Source: Eonycteris spelaea
Lineage: Eukaryota; Chordata; Mammalia; Chiroptera; Pteropodidae
Length of the DNA stretch: 64,000 nucleotides
NCBI GenBank assembly: GCA_003508835.1
Contig: PUFA01000143.1
Location: forward strand, 3,125,501 to 3,189,500
Direction of reading: 5' to 3'
The position numbers and the translations under genes were made by a program. Positions 10,795-23,580 of this stretch are shown piece after piece. The notes under the pieces were generated by a model that searched no databases, had not been told where the DNA came from, and worked only from the letters and a program-made list of their open reading frames with translations. How positions within the stretch are numbered: the first letter of the stretch is position 1; each line of letters begins with the position of its first letter.

Positions 10795-12685
10795 TATCTT
10801 GTCACCTGCATTGTTTTTAATTTAAAATGAAACACACTACTCTACTACTTTATTATCTGCCAAATATCATACGTATCACTTGTCTCTAAAGCACCTTCTG
10901 GACTGAGAGCAACAGATGGATACATTTGCTACCTCAACTTGCTAAAGTAAAATATTGTTATTGTGTTGCTGATGTTATCATATTTATGGAAATGGCTTCC
11001 AAATGTTTCTTTCTAGTCCTTATTCATGCTTTACTGTAAAGTTCTAACTGTACTAAAATTATTTGAATAGATGGCATCACAAAATTCATATTTATTTTGA
11101 ATTCACTTTTTTAGCTTAACTGTAGCCGGAATATGTACCCAGTACTGTGCTACTTACGTGATTTCAAAAATATATTTTGCACAACACTTTAATATCAAAA
11201 CTCAATTTCATTATATAATTTTCAATGGCCATCATAACTGTATTTTCAAAAATGAATACAAATAATCCCACTTTTATAATTCACAGGAATTTATATTATC
11301 CATCTTCAATAGATTTAGATTACTGAGTACAACATTTTAATATCTGTGAGTCTTTTTGTATTCTAGTTAATCTCTCTAACCCATTTGATTTCTAATAACC
11401 TTTAGCTTCTTTTCCCAAACTGATAAAATTAACCCTATTGTTATTTCCTTTAACATGGTCTTTTTCCTTTAATACTTACTTTTTTAATACTACCCATAAT
11501 TTATACCTATATTTTCTCACTTCTTCTAATATAGATGCACTGCGTAATTATATTGTGCCTTCATTGAAACCTCTTATAATAAATCCTGAAACACAAACAT
11601 AGTCAGGAAAACTAATTACATACAACTTTTCATAAACATCTTGCCCAAATTGCTATGTTCTTTGACACTGTTGTCTATATATTTGATTGACTAAGTGTGA
11701 AGCAATCTATCTTATTTATAGATGCTCCAGCACTTAGTGGTGGTTCATATGTTAATTATATAGTCAATAAATATATCTCTATTTACTTTACTCTCCTGTA
11801 TCTTTTCTGCCTACTTTTGTTAACAGTATTCTGGTATTGCTTGAATAATCATACCTACTTCCTTCTCACTCTAATTGGTTTGGGTAGGACTGACCCAGAC
11901 TCTAGGATACATGAATAGATATGTTACCTATTCCTTGCCAATGAGGATACACTATCCTCTTTGCCCAGTGTTCATGTGTAATAAATGTCTCATAGAAAAC
12001 CAATGAAAGTCATGCCCAAAATTTTTACTGTTAACTATTAGATGGGGAAAAAAGGTATTTATTTTGTTTTATTGTTTTTTTTTTCTTTTGGCCAGGATTT
12101 TATTGTCTTGCCCTATAAGTAGTTTCTTATTGATAATGGAATGAACACAAATGAAATATCTTAGGATTGAAAATAGATTCCCTACACTTTGACCAATATT
12201 ATTAATGCTGCTATACTTACAGCAAGGTAAACTTATCATGTCATTTATGGAAAAAAAATAAATTCTCTTGTATTTTCCTTTATCTAAGATTTCAATCACT
12301 TCCAATCAAAGAGTCCCAACTGATCTGTGAAAAACATGTTTAGGTACTTCTTAAGTATGATATCTGAAATAATACAATTATATTCATAAGCAATTTTTAT
12401 TCATTGTCATAGTGTCAGTGCACCTAACAAAGCATGACTTTGTTAATTTTGAACAAATAAATAATAGGAGGCTACCATAACAAGGAAAGTACTTACAAAA
12501 GTGACACTGAGGTTGGTTGTGATGGACTGCTTTGCTTTGAATAGATATATTGTATGACATTTAAATTATAAAAAGATATTAAGACAATATGTGGTTGGTA
12601 ATATTACTCAGTGGTTGACCATGGTGATTGTGAAATAAAAATGTGAAAAGGGTTAAATTTAGAGCACTATGGAAACACAATAGTC
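10795..12685. other. AT-rich gene-free stretch
   Basis: No coding region, provirus or clear repeat is recognisable. Open frames at 11697-11918 (plus) and 12069-12305 (minus) are AT-driven and show no domain. Confidence 0.4.
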
Positions 12686-12689
12686 TCTG

Positions 12690-13165
12690 AAAAGCCTTCA
12701 AAAATCTCTCGCTGTTGGTATTTCTACCATTGGATATTCCTCTCCTCTTAAATGAGTGTCAGAGAGTGACCTGTGTCTAACCAATAGATATTGGCACAGT
12801 AGATAAGATGTCACCTCAGTGATTATGTAATATATGATGATAGTTTATAATTTCATTCTTTTAGTAGACTCTGTTTCCTTTTCTGGATTTAATGAAGTGA
12901 ATACATGGAATCATCCACACGACAAGATATTGAAGGTGATGTCTGAGCAATAGTCAGAGAGGAACTGAAGCCCTCAGTCCAATATTCCACAAGTAACTGA
13001 ATTCTACCAAAAACCACATGAGCTTAGAAGTGTACCCTTCTCTAGTCAAGCCTCACATAAGACCTTAGCAGTGGCCAATACTTCATTTCAAACCTGTATG
13101 AGACCATGAAACAGAGAATAGTTTGTGTTAATATTGTTATGCTGCAAAAGATAGCTAATACACAT
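12690..13165 (+). mobile_element. Probable MaLR/MLT1-type solo LTR
   Basis: The middle (GAACTGAAGCCCTCAGTCC, then CCACATGAGCTTAGAAG) and the end (GTTATGCTGCAAAAGATAG followed by CTAATACA) match the recalled layout of old mammalian MaLR-like LTRs. It is strongly diverged and the exact subfamily is not claimed. Confidence 0.5.
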
Positions 13166-15041
13166 GACTTCAATAATAAAAGCAATGAATTATTAACTTA
13201 TGATAGATCAAATTATATACACCTTAAGTATGATACAAGAAAGCATATGTTACTCATATTCTGAAATAATTCTCATAAACTAAATTTCTTTTATGTAGAA
13301 GTAGACATTGCTTAAATTGTTTACTTGTCTGTTTCTTACTGTGTAAGAGGTAAATTTTGTGTTTTACATACTCAGCTTATTGATTCTTATTATGTACAGA
13401 AATATAAAGTCTGCAGCTAGTGAACTTTCAACTTTAACATAGGAAAATGCCATTGTTTATTTCAAACTTTAACATTTTGCGTGTATTTTTGTACAATCTG
13501 AAAAGAAATGATAAATAATGGACAAATTAACTGGCATAGTTTAAAAGAAACTTAAATTCAATTCATAACACTAAAAGCATTAAAATTCTTTGTTATAAAT
13601 ATTTAATACATATTTACTTCTATATAAAATATCTTTTCATCTTTTATCTTCATTTTTCTAACACTTCTTTCTACCAGAATCAAAACATACCATAAAAATG
13701 CAATTTTCTCCAGGCTAGAAGTAAATGAGCCTCTATGATAATGAGCATTAGATGACAAATTTCAATTCTTTTCTACTTTTTGCCAGGCAGGACCCATTTT
13801 ATTTTGTTTTATGCCCAGGAATGTACTAGTTAAATGATTGGAGCAAATTACATTTTCCCATTGGAGTAACATCTAATTTAAATACAAAATGAGGCAAAAA
13901 AAAAAAAAAAAGAAGTCAAGATCCATAAAATTAGATGGCAGAGTGAATAGAAAGAACAAAATTCAATAAAATGTACTAAACATAAATTAATAAGGAAACG
14001 TGGTGGATGTAAAGAATTGGATGTTGCTTGTTCTATTTAATAAGGGTAACTACTATGCAATAATGCAAGTTTTGCAGGATTATAGGGTGAAAAATAAATT
14101 CAAAATTTTATATGAATTCCATAAACTTTACATTTGGCAAGCAATGAGGTTTTCTTTTTAAAGCATCACCTGACTTGGTTTGATTTATGGGCTTGACCTA
14201 TGAGCTGACTGACAGTTTATAAGTCTTACAGTAAACTATCTGAAAAGTGTTTTCCAGTTCTACCATTCTGAATCTGATATAATGCGATTTACCATTTCCT
14301 CTTTACTTTCTGTTGAGTACAATCAAAATCTATTGATTAATTTCAGAAGCCAAGAATTATGGCCAAATAAAGAATTTCTCAAAAGGTTTTTTTTTTTTTT
14401 AAATCTTTCTCTTGCTGTTAATTCATATAGTTGTAATTTATTATTTTTAATAAATAGTGCATCAAAACCCTCTTTCAATTAACTTTTAAACACCTGATTC
14501 AATACAAGTAGCTGTTGAGTGTCGGAAATGAAAGAATTCTACTTTTTAAACTATATTTACTTCTGATATAATTGAGAAAAAAACTTTTACGATAAAAGAC
14601 GCACTTGAAACAGATAGGGGTCAGAAGTGGAATATACAGCTTTAGTGATGAAGCTTAAAAGTCAAGATATCAACTTGATTCCCACTGTCCAGAAAAGGAC
14701 TGCTAAGATAGTGCTAGGGGAAATAATTATATATTTAACAGCTATGGACCTAGATCATTGGAGAGATAAATGGCTTCATATTTTTTAAATGTCTTCCACA
14801 AAGGCCTTCATCAGAAGCTCTTTCACAAAGATTGTCTAAATTGGGTTTGATGTCCATGTTCCTGACATATTCCTGATGGCAGCGCTAGCTCCTATTTTTC
14901 CCCCAAGAGCAACCCTTTGGGCCTTATGGCCGTTTTAAACAAATCTCACAAATTTTGACTGAAATTTCAAAATTTCCTAAATTAATACTTAAACAGAGTT
15001 TAGTGTGTGTGATTTGTGAATGGAGTTCTTTTTTTTTTTTT
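13166..15041. other. AT-rich gene-free stretch
   Basis: Contains short A- or T-runs (13897, 14385, 15029). A more complex patch at 14780-14940 could be an old repeat or exon remnant, but I cannot name it. No convincing gene. Confidence 0.35.
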
Positions 15042-15456
15042 TTTGGAGAGCGGTTTGTAATCTGACAAGGTCCTTGCAAACTGTGAAGGCAACCAGGGGT
15101 TACTTGGCCTTCACAAATTATTCCTGAGAACAAGATAATACAAATATAGCCACAGACAGATCATAAGCTGAAGGCCAGGAAAATGTGTAGCCTCTGAGAA
15201 ACAGAAGGAACAGTGTTACTATGCGTTAGAGAAATTGTTTATGACAGCAGCAATTGTATGTTCCTATATAAAAACAGCTTGCAAAAATCAAACAAACAAA
15301 CAAAAAACTGGGCCATTGTCCATCCAGTAGGTATTGGACCTTGCAATCCATACTTTTTGTCTTCTTTCTTTTCTCAATCTCCCACCATTTCCACTCAGGT
15401 TTATTTTCTAGGGCTGCACTGGATGTGGCAGAATTTACCACTTGCTGGATGTGGCA
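15042..15456 (+). repeat. 5' LTR of the class II ERV
   Basis: Matches 19428-19849 through its length with scattered substitutions and small indels. TATATAAAA at about 15267 is a likely TATA box. The expected TG start reads TT here, next to a 16-20 base T-run. The end is GTGGCA. Confidence 0.88.
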
Positions 15457-15458
15457 GG

Positions 15459-15476
15459 TGGTGTCCGACCAGGGAC
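15459..15476 (+). promoter_or_regulatory. Primer binding site, tRNA-Lys type
   Basis: TGGTGTCCGACCAGGGAC lies two bases beyond the LTR. It matches the tRNA-Lys3 complement at 15 of 18 positions, as I recall that site. Two of the three differences are C-to-T, one of them at a CpG, consistent with methylation decay. Confidence 0.75.
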
Positions 15477-15844
15477 CTGAGGAAGGAAAAACTTGTAAAT
15501 AAGGTCAGGTGAAGAGACACTCCTTCAGAAAACTGCATGCAAAAGAATAAAGGAGGAGGGAGAATTCAGAGAACAGCCTGATAGAATTCAAAAAACCATG
15601 CGTGTTAAGTAGATTTAAGACCTTAAGTAAAGTTAAAGAATTGGCTGTCAGAATCAAGGGTAAAACATAGGGCAACTAGGGTCAAAAGACCATAATATTT
15701 ATGTACAGATGCTTAAAACTGTTTAGGTCTAGGAGATGTAGTGTGCCTACTTGACAGATTCAGCAATTTTTAGATTTCATATAGTGAACTTGCCCTTGGT
15801 TCCCAGAAGAATGAACTGTAAATAGTCGGACCTGAGAGGATCAG

Positions 15845-16040
15845 AGACTCCCAGGAGGAGAAGGTAATGAGTTAATTGCTGTATTGTGAAGGACTTTGGA
15901 GGGATATGAGGATCCTCATGATTCTCTACCGCCTTCTGCTCCTCCACCACCATTGCATCCTGAGTATGAACAAAAAATAGAGAGGGAGGATCGTAGAGAT
16001 GGAAAGGAATGGACTCTAACTGGCTAAATCAGCACGCTCC
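15845..16040 (+). pseudogene. gag: gag fragment with late-domain-like motifs
   Basis: One short frame reads PSAPPPPLHPEYEQ, which combines a PSAP-type late-budding motif with a proline-rich stretch, as in matrix/capsid linkers of retroviral Gag. The surrounding sequence is full of stops, so only this patch supports the call. Confidence 0.5.
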
Positions 16041-16078
16041 GAGAAGTTACAAATACTGATGATGGAATATATGAGTAT

Positions 16079-16157
16079 GTGCATAACCTCTGATTTATAT
16101 TTATATAAATATTTATATATTTATATAAATATATTTATATTTATGTGCATAACCTCT
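16079..16157. repeat. AT-rich array bounded by a short direct repeat
   Basis: GTGCATAACCTCTG occurs at about 16079 and again at about 16144, either side of roughly 50 bases of TATTTATATAAA-type sequence. This looks like a local duplication filled by microsatellite expansion inside the provirus. Confidence 0.8.
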
Positions 16158-16649
16158 GTATTATATGTAATATGGTGGTTCAGTTAAGAATTCTAATTAT
16201 GATGGAAAGGAAAATGTATGTTTTTAGTAACAGAAGATATGAAGTATAGAGATTTATTTGGAAAGAAATTAAAGGAAAGGTGTTTATTTTAAAGTTAGTT
16301 ATTTCTGAATGAGTGAAAAGAGACAAACTGTAGGAGTAAGGAAAGTGGTTGAAGTTTTATGAAGAGAAATCCTGAGAGGAAATTTTATGTGATTAAGCTA
16401 AACAATATTGGAAATTTAAATGCTAAAAGTAAACTAATACAAAATTAAAGTTGAGTTTTAATGTTTCTTAGACTATAAGCCTACTATCAATGTTAGGGAA
16501 ACATTTTTTGAGTAGAAAACAAGTATTCCATGTTAAATCAAAGTAATTTCTGTGTTTTATGTTGCCTCACCCAGTTTCTGAGGCTTTTAGAGAATATACT
16601 AACATTAGCCCAAAGTCTGAGGGCCAGATACTCCTAGCTCTACATTTTG

Positions 16650-17330
16650 TAACTTGATCAATATTCAAAGGAAGCTCCAAAAGTTAAGGCCTAAACCCCA
16701 ACCCCACAGGTTTCCTTTGTGCCTGAGGTTTTTAAGGTATCCAATAATTGGGACTGGGCATAGAAGGAAGCAAAATACAAAAAGAGTGCAAATTTTAGCT
16801 GCCATAATACAGGGACCATTCGAGGTGACCCTGGGCAGTAAAAACCTTGCAGGCCTGGAGGGCCTCAGTCTTAATTGGCCGTGAGTAGCATTGTACAAAT
16901 TGCAGAAGGAAGGACTCTAAAAAGGGCAAGTGTTCATCCAGCCCTGGGAAGCCAGGGAGGTGTGGACCTTATAAACCCTTATCCCACATAGCAAGTCTTG
17001 CATGAAGGGGCTGCTCTCTCCTCCAACAACAGAGGCTCAAGCACTTGCAAGTTCCATGATCACAACAGTGAAACCTCAGGTCACTCTCGACATGGCAAAA
17101 AGTAAAAACTAAATTTTTACTAGATACTAGAGCTACCTACTCTGTCCTGACCCATCCTATAGGCCTCTCTCCAGTGCTAACTACATGGAGACAGGGATAA
17201 AAAGTCAGCCCTCCAAGGCAAACAGAAAGGGCCCTACCAAGTTTTGTTATGTTCCCAACTGATATAAACTTACAAGGAATCAACAACTGCGTACTTTTAT
17301 CTTGAATTAAACCAGTTTCTTGTAAGTCCT
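16650..17330 (+). pseudogene. pro: Gammaretrovirus-like nucleocapsid/protease remnant
   Basis: Protease cleaves the viral polyproteins. The frame near 17120-17170 reads LDTRATYSVLT, where the catalytic DTG is DTR, followed by HPIGLSP-like sequence and downstream VMFPTDINLQGINNCVLLS. The active-site surroundings (ATYSVL) are gammaretroviral rather than betaretroviral in style. A possible zinc-knuckle remnant lies near 16880-16960. Frameshifts and stops are frequent. It sits inside class II LTRs, which is unexpected. Confidence 0.55.
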
Positions 17331-17399
17331 CACAGTTTCCTCCAGAAAATAAATGGGAAAGTGCAAGCTATTCCTGTGAACCTGTGAAAGATCCTAAGC

Positions 17400-18225
17400 T
17401 CTTGTTCTGGAAACTAGATAAGTCCACATGTCCCAGGAAATCAGGGAACTTTTGTGTACCTTGAATTAACAAACTCCCATGAAAAAAGTAACTTCATTGT
17501 CAATAACCTCTACTATTAATTTTTACTTCTCTTCTCTAACTTTTTGCTAAGTTTATATCTTCTAGGTTGAAAGGCTTCTTACCACTTCTACATGCTGGAA
17601 CAACCTCATATTGTCTGCCTCCGAGGCCCTTACAATAGGCTTTCAGAGCTTTTTACTCCAAGTAGGCAGAGACTACAGCCCTATCTCAGCTTTGAAGAAA
17701 TTATGGAAGACAGACCTTCCTCCCTCAACATCCATTTAAGATTAAGGGAATAAAATCTCTGAAAGGAAATAATGTAGGGAGGAGGCAGAAAAATTGAGGC
17801 GTTGGTCGGGTCACATTCAGAGACTAAAATGCCTCTGAGCGAGATTAAAATAAAGTTAAATTACATTTATAAGGGATATGGACTGGTAATAATGCCAGTC
17901 TCAATGTAGCTAATCTTCATAAACATATTCTTGACATTCAAAACAGTAGAGCCCTTATTATGGACCCTGCAAAAGTAGCTGAGAAACTTTAGATGATTTA
18001 AGAGTCTTTAACCCCTACAATTATCTTAAAGTTACTGTCTGGTACTTATTTAGTCTCCTATTGTTGCTATTAACAAACTTCAAATACAAAAAAAAAAGGA
18101 GAGTCAGCTTCATAACTCCTCAGAATATCCTGAACCATGTACTTTTTACTTTAAATTTTTTGAACACAGATGATGATGGTCAAACAGAGGCAGAATGGTT
18201 CTGGTTTTTTTTCAGGGACTCCACA
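17400..18225 (+). other. Degraded internal ERV sequence, not assigned
   Basis: This lies between the protease-like part and the integrase C-terminus, where reverse transcriptase and most of integrase should be. No YXDD, TDGS or DDE motif is visible. It may be foreign or strongly diverged retroviral sequence. Confidence 0.35.
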
Positions 18226-18227
18226 AA

Positions 18228-18420
18228 CACTAGTTAGCTGGAAAGATCCATTAACTACTGAATGCCATGGCCCAGTTTCATTTTAGAATGGGGCCAGGGG
18301 CATGTTTGTGTTTTTTGAAGGTGCAGATGGACCTCGTTGGCTGCCTGGGAGGCTGGTCAGCCATTGTGAAGATGGCAGATGGATCAGACCCAGAGAAGTT
18401 CACCTGGAGGATACATGGCC
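18228..18420 (+). pseudogene. pol: Integrase C-terminus, betaretrovirus type
   Basis: Conceptual reading gives WKDPLTTECHGP, then, after a stop and frame change, ARGMFVFFEGADGPRWLPGRLV. A tryptophan-rich end of this kind (W-K-D-P-L-T, and PRWLP-R-L-V) is characteristic of betaretroviral integrases. It is broken by a stop and frameshift. Confidence 0.75.
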
Positions 18421-18757
18421 TCTTTGATGACTACCCCGAAAGGACACATTCAAAAGGATTTGTGGTGAGCCTTGGACTTTGTTAATCTGTCTGACTCTTC
18501 TGCTGCAGATTTGGACATCACACATAGTTATGGGTTTGAGCCTGCGTTGCCGCTCTCTATGTCTTTCTAATTGAACAATTACAAACAGCTGCTTCAAATG
18601 GACTTCCCAGTATATCTTGTGTCAATTGTAATCTAATTAATTGTGTAAGTCTTCACAAAAAATGGTCAGAACTATTGGTTTTGAAGTAGCCAAGTTTTAT
18701 AATGTTACCAACAAAATTGGGAGAGCCTTCCTATAGTGGTGTAAAACTCTGTTAGAA

Positions 18758-19375
18758 ATGAAATCTGCTTTGATTAAAGATAAGAGATTTATAGGTCTTG
18801 TTATTACAGGGCTAGGAACTCTTGTGCCATTAGTAGCTACCACGGTAACTACAGCAATAGCCTTATCGCAAAGCATACAAAATGCTAATTGTGTTAATGA
18901 GTTGGCTCTTAATATTTCTGTGGCTCTGAAAACACAATAAGATATTGATTTAAAATTAAAAGTAAATTGAATGCCTTAGAATCTGTTGTTGTGCAATTAG
19001 GATATGAAGTAGAAGCTCTGTAAAAAACTAGTTTCCACTGTCATGCTGCTTATAAAGGGGTGAAACTATTGCAGTCTATAATCAATCTAAGTGGAATTGG
19101 CAACAGGTGCAATTGCATTTACAGGGTATTGGCATCAAAAACTTAAATTTAGATTTGTATAATTTAAATCAGGAGATTCTATATATACAGACTGCAAAAG
19201 ATGCTACTTTTAATCCATAAGACTTAGCTAAAGACTTATTACATAGTTTGCAAGGGTTTAATTCTTTAAATATGCTCAAACATACTTTTGGGACTTTAGC
19301 TGGAATTGTATGCTTAGTTGTATTCTTCTGTGCTCTTTCAGTCAGCTGCCAAATCTTCTAATGACAATTAATAGT
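18758..19375 (+). pseudogene. env: Transmembrane Env remnant, betaretrovirus type
   Basis: The frame at 18758-18940 has a hydrophobic fusion-peptide-like segment and the start of the helical region (IQNANCVNELALN). Fragments in other frames continue the ectodomain, and a hydrophobic anchor-like stretch lies near 19290-19360. Multiple stops and frameshifts. Confidence 0.68.
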
Positions 19376-19410
19376 TTCAAATTGATCTACGCTCACTGTG
19401 GCTTCAAATT

Positions 19411-19427
19411 AAAAGGAAAGGGGGAGA
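19411..19427 (+). promoter_or_regulatory. Polypurine tract
   Basis: AAAAGGAAAGGGGGAGA directly precedes the 3' LTR start (TGTGGAGAG). The tract primes plus-strand DNA synthesis in retroviruses. Confidence 0.85.
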
Positions 19428-19849
19428 TGTGGAGAGAGGTTTGTAAGCTGGCAAGGTCCTTGCAAACTGTGAAGGCAAACAAGGGTTACACCACCACCAA
19501 TTCTGCCTGAGAATAAGATAATACAAATAAAGCCACAGACAGATAATAAGCTGAAGGCCAGGAGAATATGTAGTCTCTGAGAAACAGAAGAAACAGTGTT
19601 ACTATGCTTTAGAAAAACTGTTTATGACAGCAATCGAATGTTCTTGTATAAAACCAGTTAGCAAAAAACAAACAAACAAAAAAAAACGAAAAAACAAAAA
19701 ACTGGGCCTTTGTCCATCCAATGGGCAGTGGACCTCCTGTTCTCCACTTTATTTTTTCTTTCTTTTCTCAATCTCCCACAGTTACCACTGAAGTTAATTA
19801 CCAGGGCAGTGCTGGATGTGGGAGAATTTACCACTTGCTGGATACGGAA
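19428..19849 (+). repeat. 3' LTR of the class II ERV
   Basis: Begins TGTGGAGAGAGG and matches the 5' LTR to the end (GGATACGGAA against GGATGTGGCA). It has the same TATA-like and A-rich stretches. The A-rich run at 19663-19700 differs in length between copies. Confidence 0.88.
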
Positions 19850-20035
19850 CTTATTTTTTTTTATCTTTATTGATATAACAGACAATTAGTTGCTTATAGT
19901 TACATTGTACAATTCAATGAGTTTTTTTCAGTTATAGTTGGCATGCAATAATATATCATTTTCAGCTGTATAGAATAGTGTTCAGAGATCCACATATCTC
20001 GCAAAGTGATCACCCCACTAAATCTAGCACCTCTT
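19850..20035 (-). mobile_element. L1 3' UTR fragment (antisense)
   Basis: TTTATCTTTATTGATATAAC, then ACATTGTACAATTCAATGAG and GCAAAGTGATCACC, follow the layout of the 3' UTR of older mammalian L1s in antisense. The class II ERV abuts it and may have inserted into its T-rich side. Confidence 0.55.
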
Positions 20036-22610
20036 ATTTACCTAAAGACAGATACTCCAAAAGGAACTCAATTGTCAGAGACCCTCTCTCCCTAGCATCA
20101 TTATCAACTAGCAGATTGATTCTTATCACAGGAGAACAGGCTAGAAGCAGACATGACACCCAGATGGACTTTATCGCAAACTATCATAACTCCCATCTAC
20201 ACTTCTAAGAAGCCATTTATGTTTACAAGAAGCTATTTGCTCTAATAAGAGGCTTATACCTCATTTTGCTTTCCCTATTAAGATAATATTTAATCCTTAA
20301 TTCTAAAGCCACCCCTTTGAGTTACTCTTATTTTCTAGCTACCTCCCATGTATACATAAAGTATATGTTAACAGATTTGTGTTTGTTTTTCTCTTGTTCT
20401 GTTTTTTACAGAGTCTCAGCTAACTCAGAAAGGTACGGGAAAATTATTTTTCCTCTCCCTACACTGTTACACTGCTTATCAGAGGGATCAAATGCTAAAA
20501 TTGATGAAGACTCAGAGAAAAGCACATAGATAATGATGTAAGAGAATATAGTCATAATAATCTTAGCAAAGAACTAACTTTCCAACTTTCACACTATCTA
20601 ACCATTAAGAGGTGAATTCCTCACAACTCTAAGTTTTAAAAGTAACTAGTTAACATTATGGTAAGAATATTAGAAAAACCAAGTATTAAATTATATGCTG
20701 ACTTAATGACCTCCATGGCATAAGAACAGAAAATTTGATGAGTAAAATTGACCTATTTTCCTCTACTTCCAGTAAAAATCAAATTGAAGAAAATGGTTTA
20801 AATTAACATATGAGATTGAATATAGATAGAGAGAAACTTCTTAATTGCCTAAATGCTAATAACTTGAAATTGATGCTTATTTACGGGAGAAAGGGGCTAA
20901 TACTTAAACTTAATTAAATGAAAAGAAAATGAAGTCACCTTCACATTGAGATGATTTTGAGAAAGAAGGTGTGTTTCAATAGCAAAAGATACAGTAATGT
21001 CATTATCCTTAAGAAATTTGTTTCAAGAAAAAGGAAGGGAGGAAAATAAGTAAAAAATTAATTCTGGGCATGCAAACTCTGACACTGAAATTTATGATAT
21101 TTCCTTGTTCGTCAAAAAGGAAAACCAAAGAACAAATATAGAAATGAGCTTTAAATAGATTTGTACAATTTGAAACTGCATTGTGTGATGCTTAATAAAG
21201 TAATGTAATTATATAATAGATATTATAGTTGAAGAGTTAGTATATTTCAAAGTTTTAAGAGGACTCAGTGTGTCTGCCAATGTAGATGTTCCTTGAATGA
21301 CAGATAAGAAAATAATCTTGATCTTCCATTAAACCTAATAAAATGAGTCAAGTAAAGATTGGTGAGAAGAGGTCATGAAATTATCTAAACGAGTCTGTTT
21401 CAATAATGACAACTGCTATAGGGACCAAAGAGAATCAAGTGCAAACTTTTAAGAATTACTATAAATATGGCCATTATAAAACTAAACATATATGTAGGGG
21501 TAAATAGCTTTCCCATTATGAGAAGTTTCCTACCCCGAAAAATTACTTGAAGCCAGACCATCAGGAAACAACTTTAGGTCACATGATTTGAGAAAAGACA
21601 AAAATCAAATCATTTTCCTACACAAATAAACCATCCAAATATTATAAATTATACACAAGAAAAATAATGTCAAAAAAATTCTGTTCTAGTCTTGACAAGC
21701 TAAATTAGTTTATTAATATTTAGGGTGGCTTTTGAAAAATCCTTGACTAGTTTTGCCAACTTTATTATTTATTTATTTTTCAAAGAGCCATTAGCAGAAA
21801 GGAAGATATTGAATATGAAAACAGAGACAGAATATTTAAGTATATAAAAGAAGGTATGGTTTTCTGTTGTACTGCTACTTTTGCTTTGGTATGCTAACCT
21901 ACTAATTATGTTGTCAAAAAGTTAACTGGCAACCCAATAGGTTTTTCTTTTTCTGTTAATGTTAAAGTATTTACTATGATGTTTATTATAATTATAGAAA
22001 ATATAATGACGTGTCTGTTGCTATATCCAGCAATCAAGCATCAGTAGTTCAATGCTTAAAAGTTTTTAATTTCATAAAAAGAACAATGGATTTTGTTTCT
22101 CTCTCTAGGTAGGACAGGAACATTGGAAAATGTTTTGCCCAATAGTAAATGCCACTCTCAAGTCTTTTTGATGGCTGCCACAAAGCTAGTTTATATCTCA
22201 TAACTCTCATTGACACTCTGTCATGCTTTATTTTTAACTTTCTTTTACTTCTGTGATGAAGACAATTGGATATATCTGGAAAATGGAGAAAGCAATTAAT
22301 TGTAATCAAATACCCAAACTTTAGCTTGAAGTCCAGAAAGCTTTAGTTTGGAATATGTGAAATCAAGACTTGATAAGCTGAAATAATTTGAAATGATTTA
22401 AAACATCCAAAAATGTTCATCTGATACTTGTTTTGAATTCAAAGGAAAAAATATTAATTCTCTTATTATTTTAAGAAGAATGTATTCTATTTTCTTAATA
22501 TATATATATATTTAAAAATGTTTCTGTACTATTACACCATTAGTTCATATACCCAATATTATTTTAGAATATCTACAGCAATCAAAATCTGTACTGTGTC
22601 TAAATTTATA
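20036..22610. other. AT-rich gene-free stretch
   Basis: 2.6 kb without a gene. Open frames (20317-20529 plus, 22049-22309 minus) show no domain. A short (TA)n run lies at about 22497-22511. No transposon was recognised with confidence. Confidence 0.4.
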
Positions 22611-22619
22611 TGTTTAATG

Positions 22620-23100
22620 TGCTTGTTCTCCACAAGCACGATCTTCCTTGGTCCTCAGTAATAGAAGTGGATCTTAGATATGCTGCCTAACAAAGAATAG
22701 CATTCCTCTGCCTTTTCAAAGCCAAGCATGGACATCTCACTGGATTTTCAAGATAAAATGTGAGCTGATATAAAATTTGCAATTTTCACCTCACTCAATT
22801 CAGAAAATCTCTGGATGTGGACTTCTGCCCATTTTCCATTTCCATGGACTGAAATGCCAATGATTGAACTTCTTTTGAAACAGAATGCTAAACATGGAAG
22901 GCGCTAAATTGGCCTAAGTCCCTGGATGACAACTTGGAAGAATAGCATGCAGAAGAGCCATCCTCAAGCATAAATCCTCATTTTAGACTGTCACATGAGC
23001 CCAACATACTTGTTTCTTCGTTCTTCACACCATTGAAATTTAAGGGTGTCTTTTTACAGCAGCCTAACCAAACCTAACTAATTATTTTATCCTGAGATTT
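22620..23100 (+). mobile_element. Probable MaLR-type solo LTR
   Basis: AGACTGTCACATGAGCCC and the end TTTACAGCAGCCTAACC, then CTAACTAATTA, resemble the 3' part of old mammalian MaLR LTRs. Strongly diverged; subfamily not claimed. Confidence 0.4.
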
Positions 23101-23575
23101 AAGGATTTAATGACTGGACATTTCAAAAATGAAAGAATTGGGGCAAAGGAGTGGTTTATGTTGATACAGTTCAAAATTCTAAAATAAAGGAATACTTTAG
23201 AACTTCTCTTTAATACTTAGTCATATGTTGAAAAGTTTTTCTAAGGAATTCAAAATAGTCATTATTGACATTTAGACATTCCTAAGTTGCAAATATTAAA
23301 CCTCGTCACAGTGCTACTTACCTTGGATGACTACACTCCATGTGAAAATCATGAGCATCCTCCTCCCACACCCTACAAAAAACAGAAATCTTACATTATA
23401 AATTTGTGTTCCTCAACATTTGATCCATGAAGCAAAAGTTTTTCCAACTGGAACGATTTTGTAGGGGAAGTAAACATTTACCTCTATACTTTTAGGGGTT
23501 TGGGGTTACACTTAAGTATTAAACTGACATCAGACAGATGAACAGGAGACAGCATACATAGTTATAGAAACTTTA

Positions 23576-23580
23576 CATGC
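23576..23580. repeat. Target-site duplication, left copy (CATGC)
   Basis: CATGC is repeated at 27729-27733, exactly outside the two LTR ends. A 5-bp duplication is typical of class III (ERV-L) elements. Confidence 0.78.

Larger units (their letters stand above)
15042..19849 (+). mobile_element. Class II (betaretrovirus-like) ERV, mosaic interior
   Basis: Paired LTRs (15042-15456 and 19428-19849) enclose 4 kb of degraded retroviral sequence. The tRNA-Lys-type primer site, the purine-rich tract before the 3' LTR, an integrase C-terminus of betaretroviral type (18230-18400) and a betaretrovirus-type transmembrane Env (18758-19370) mark it as class II. The gag/pro-like part (16650-17330) instead reads like a gammaretrovirus protease. 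Reverse transcriptase is absent. No clear 6-bp target duplication is seen because a T-run lies at both edges. Confidence 0.85.
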
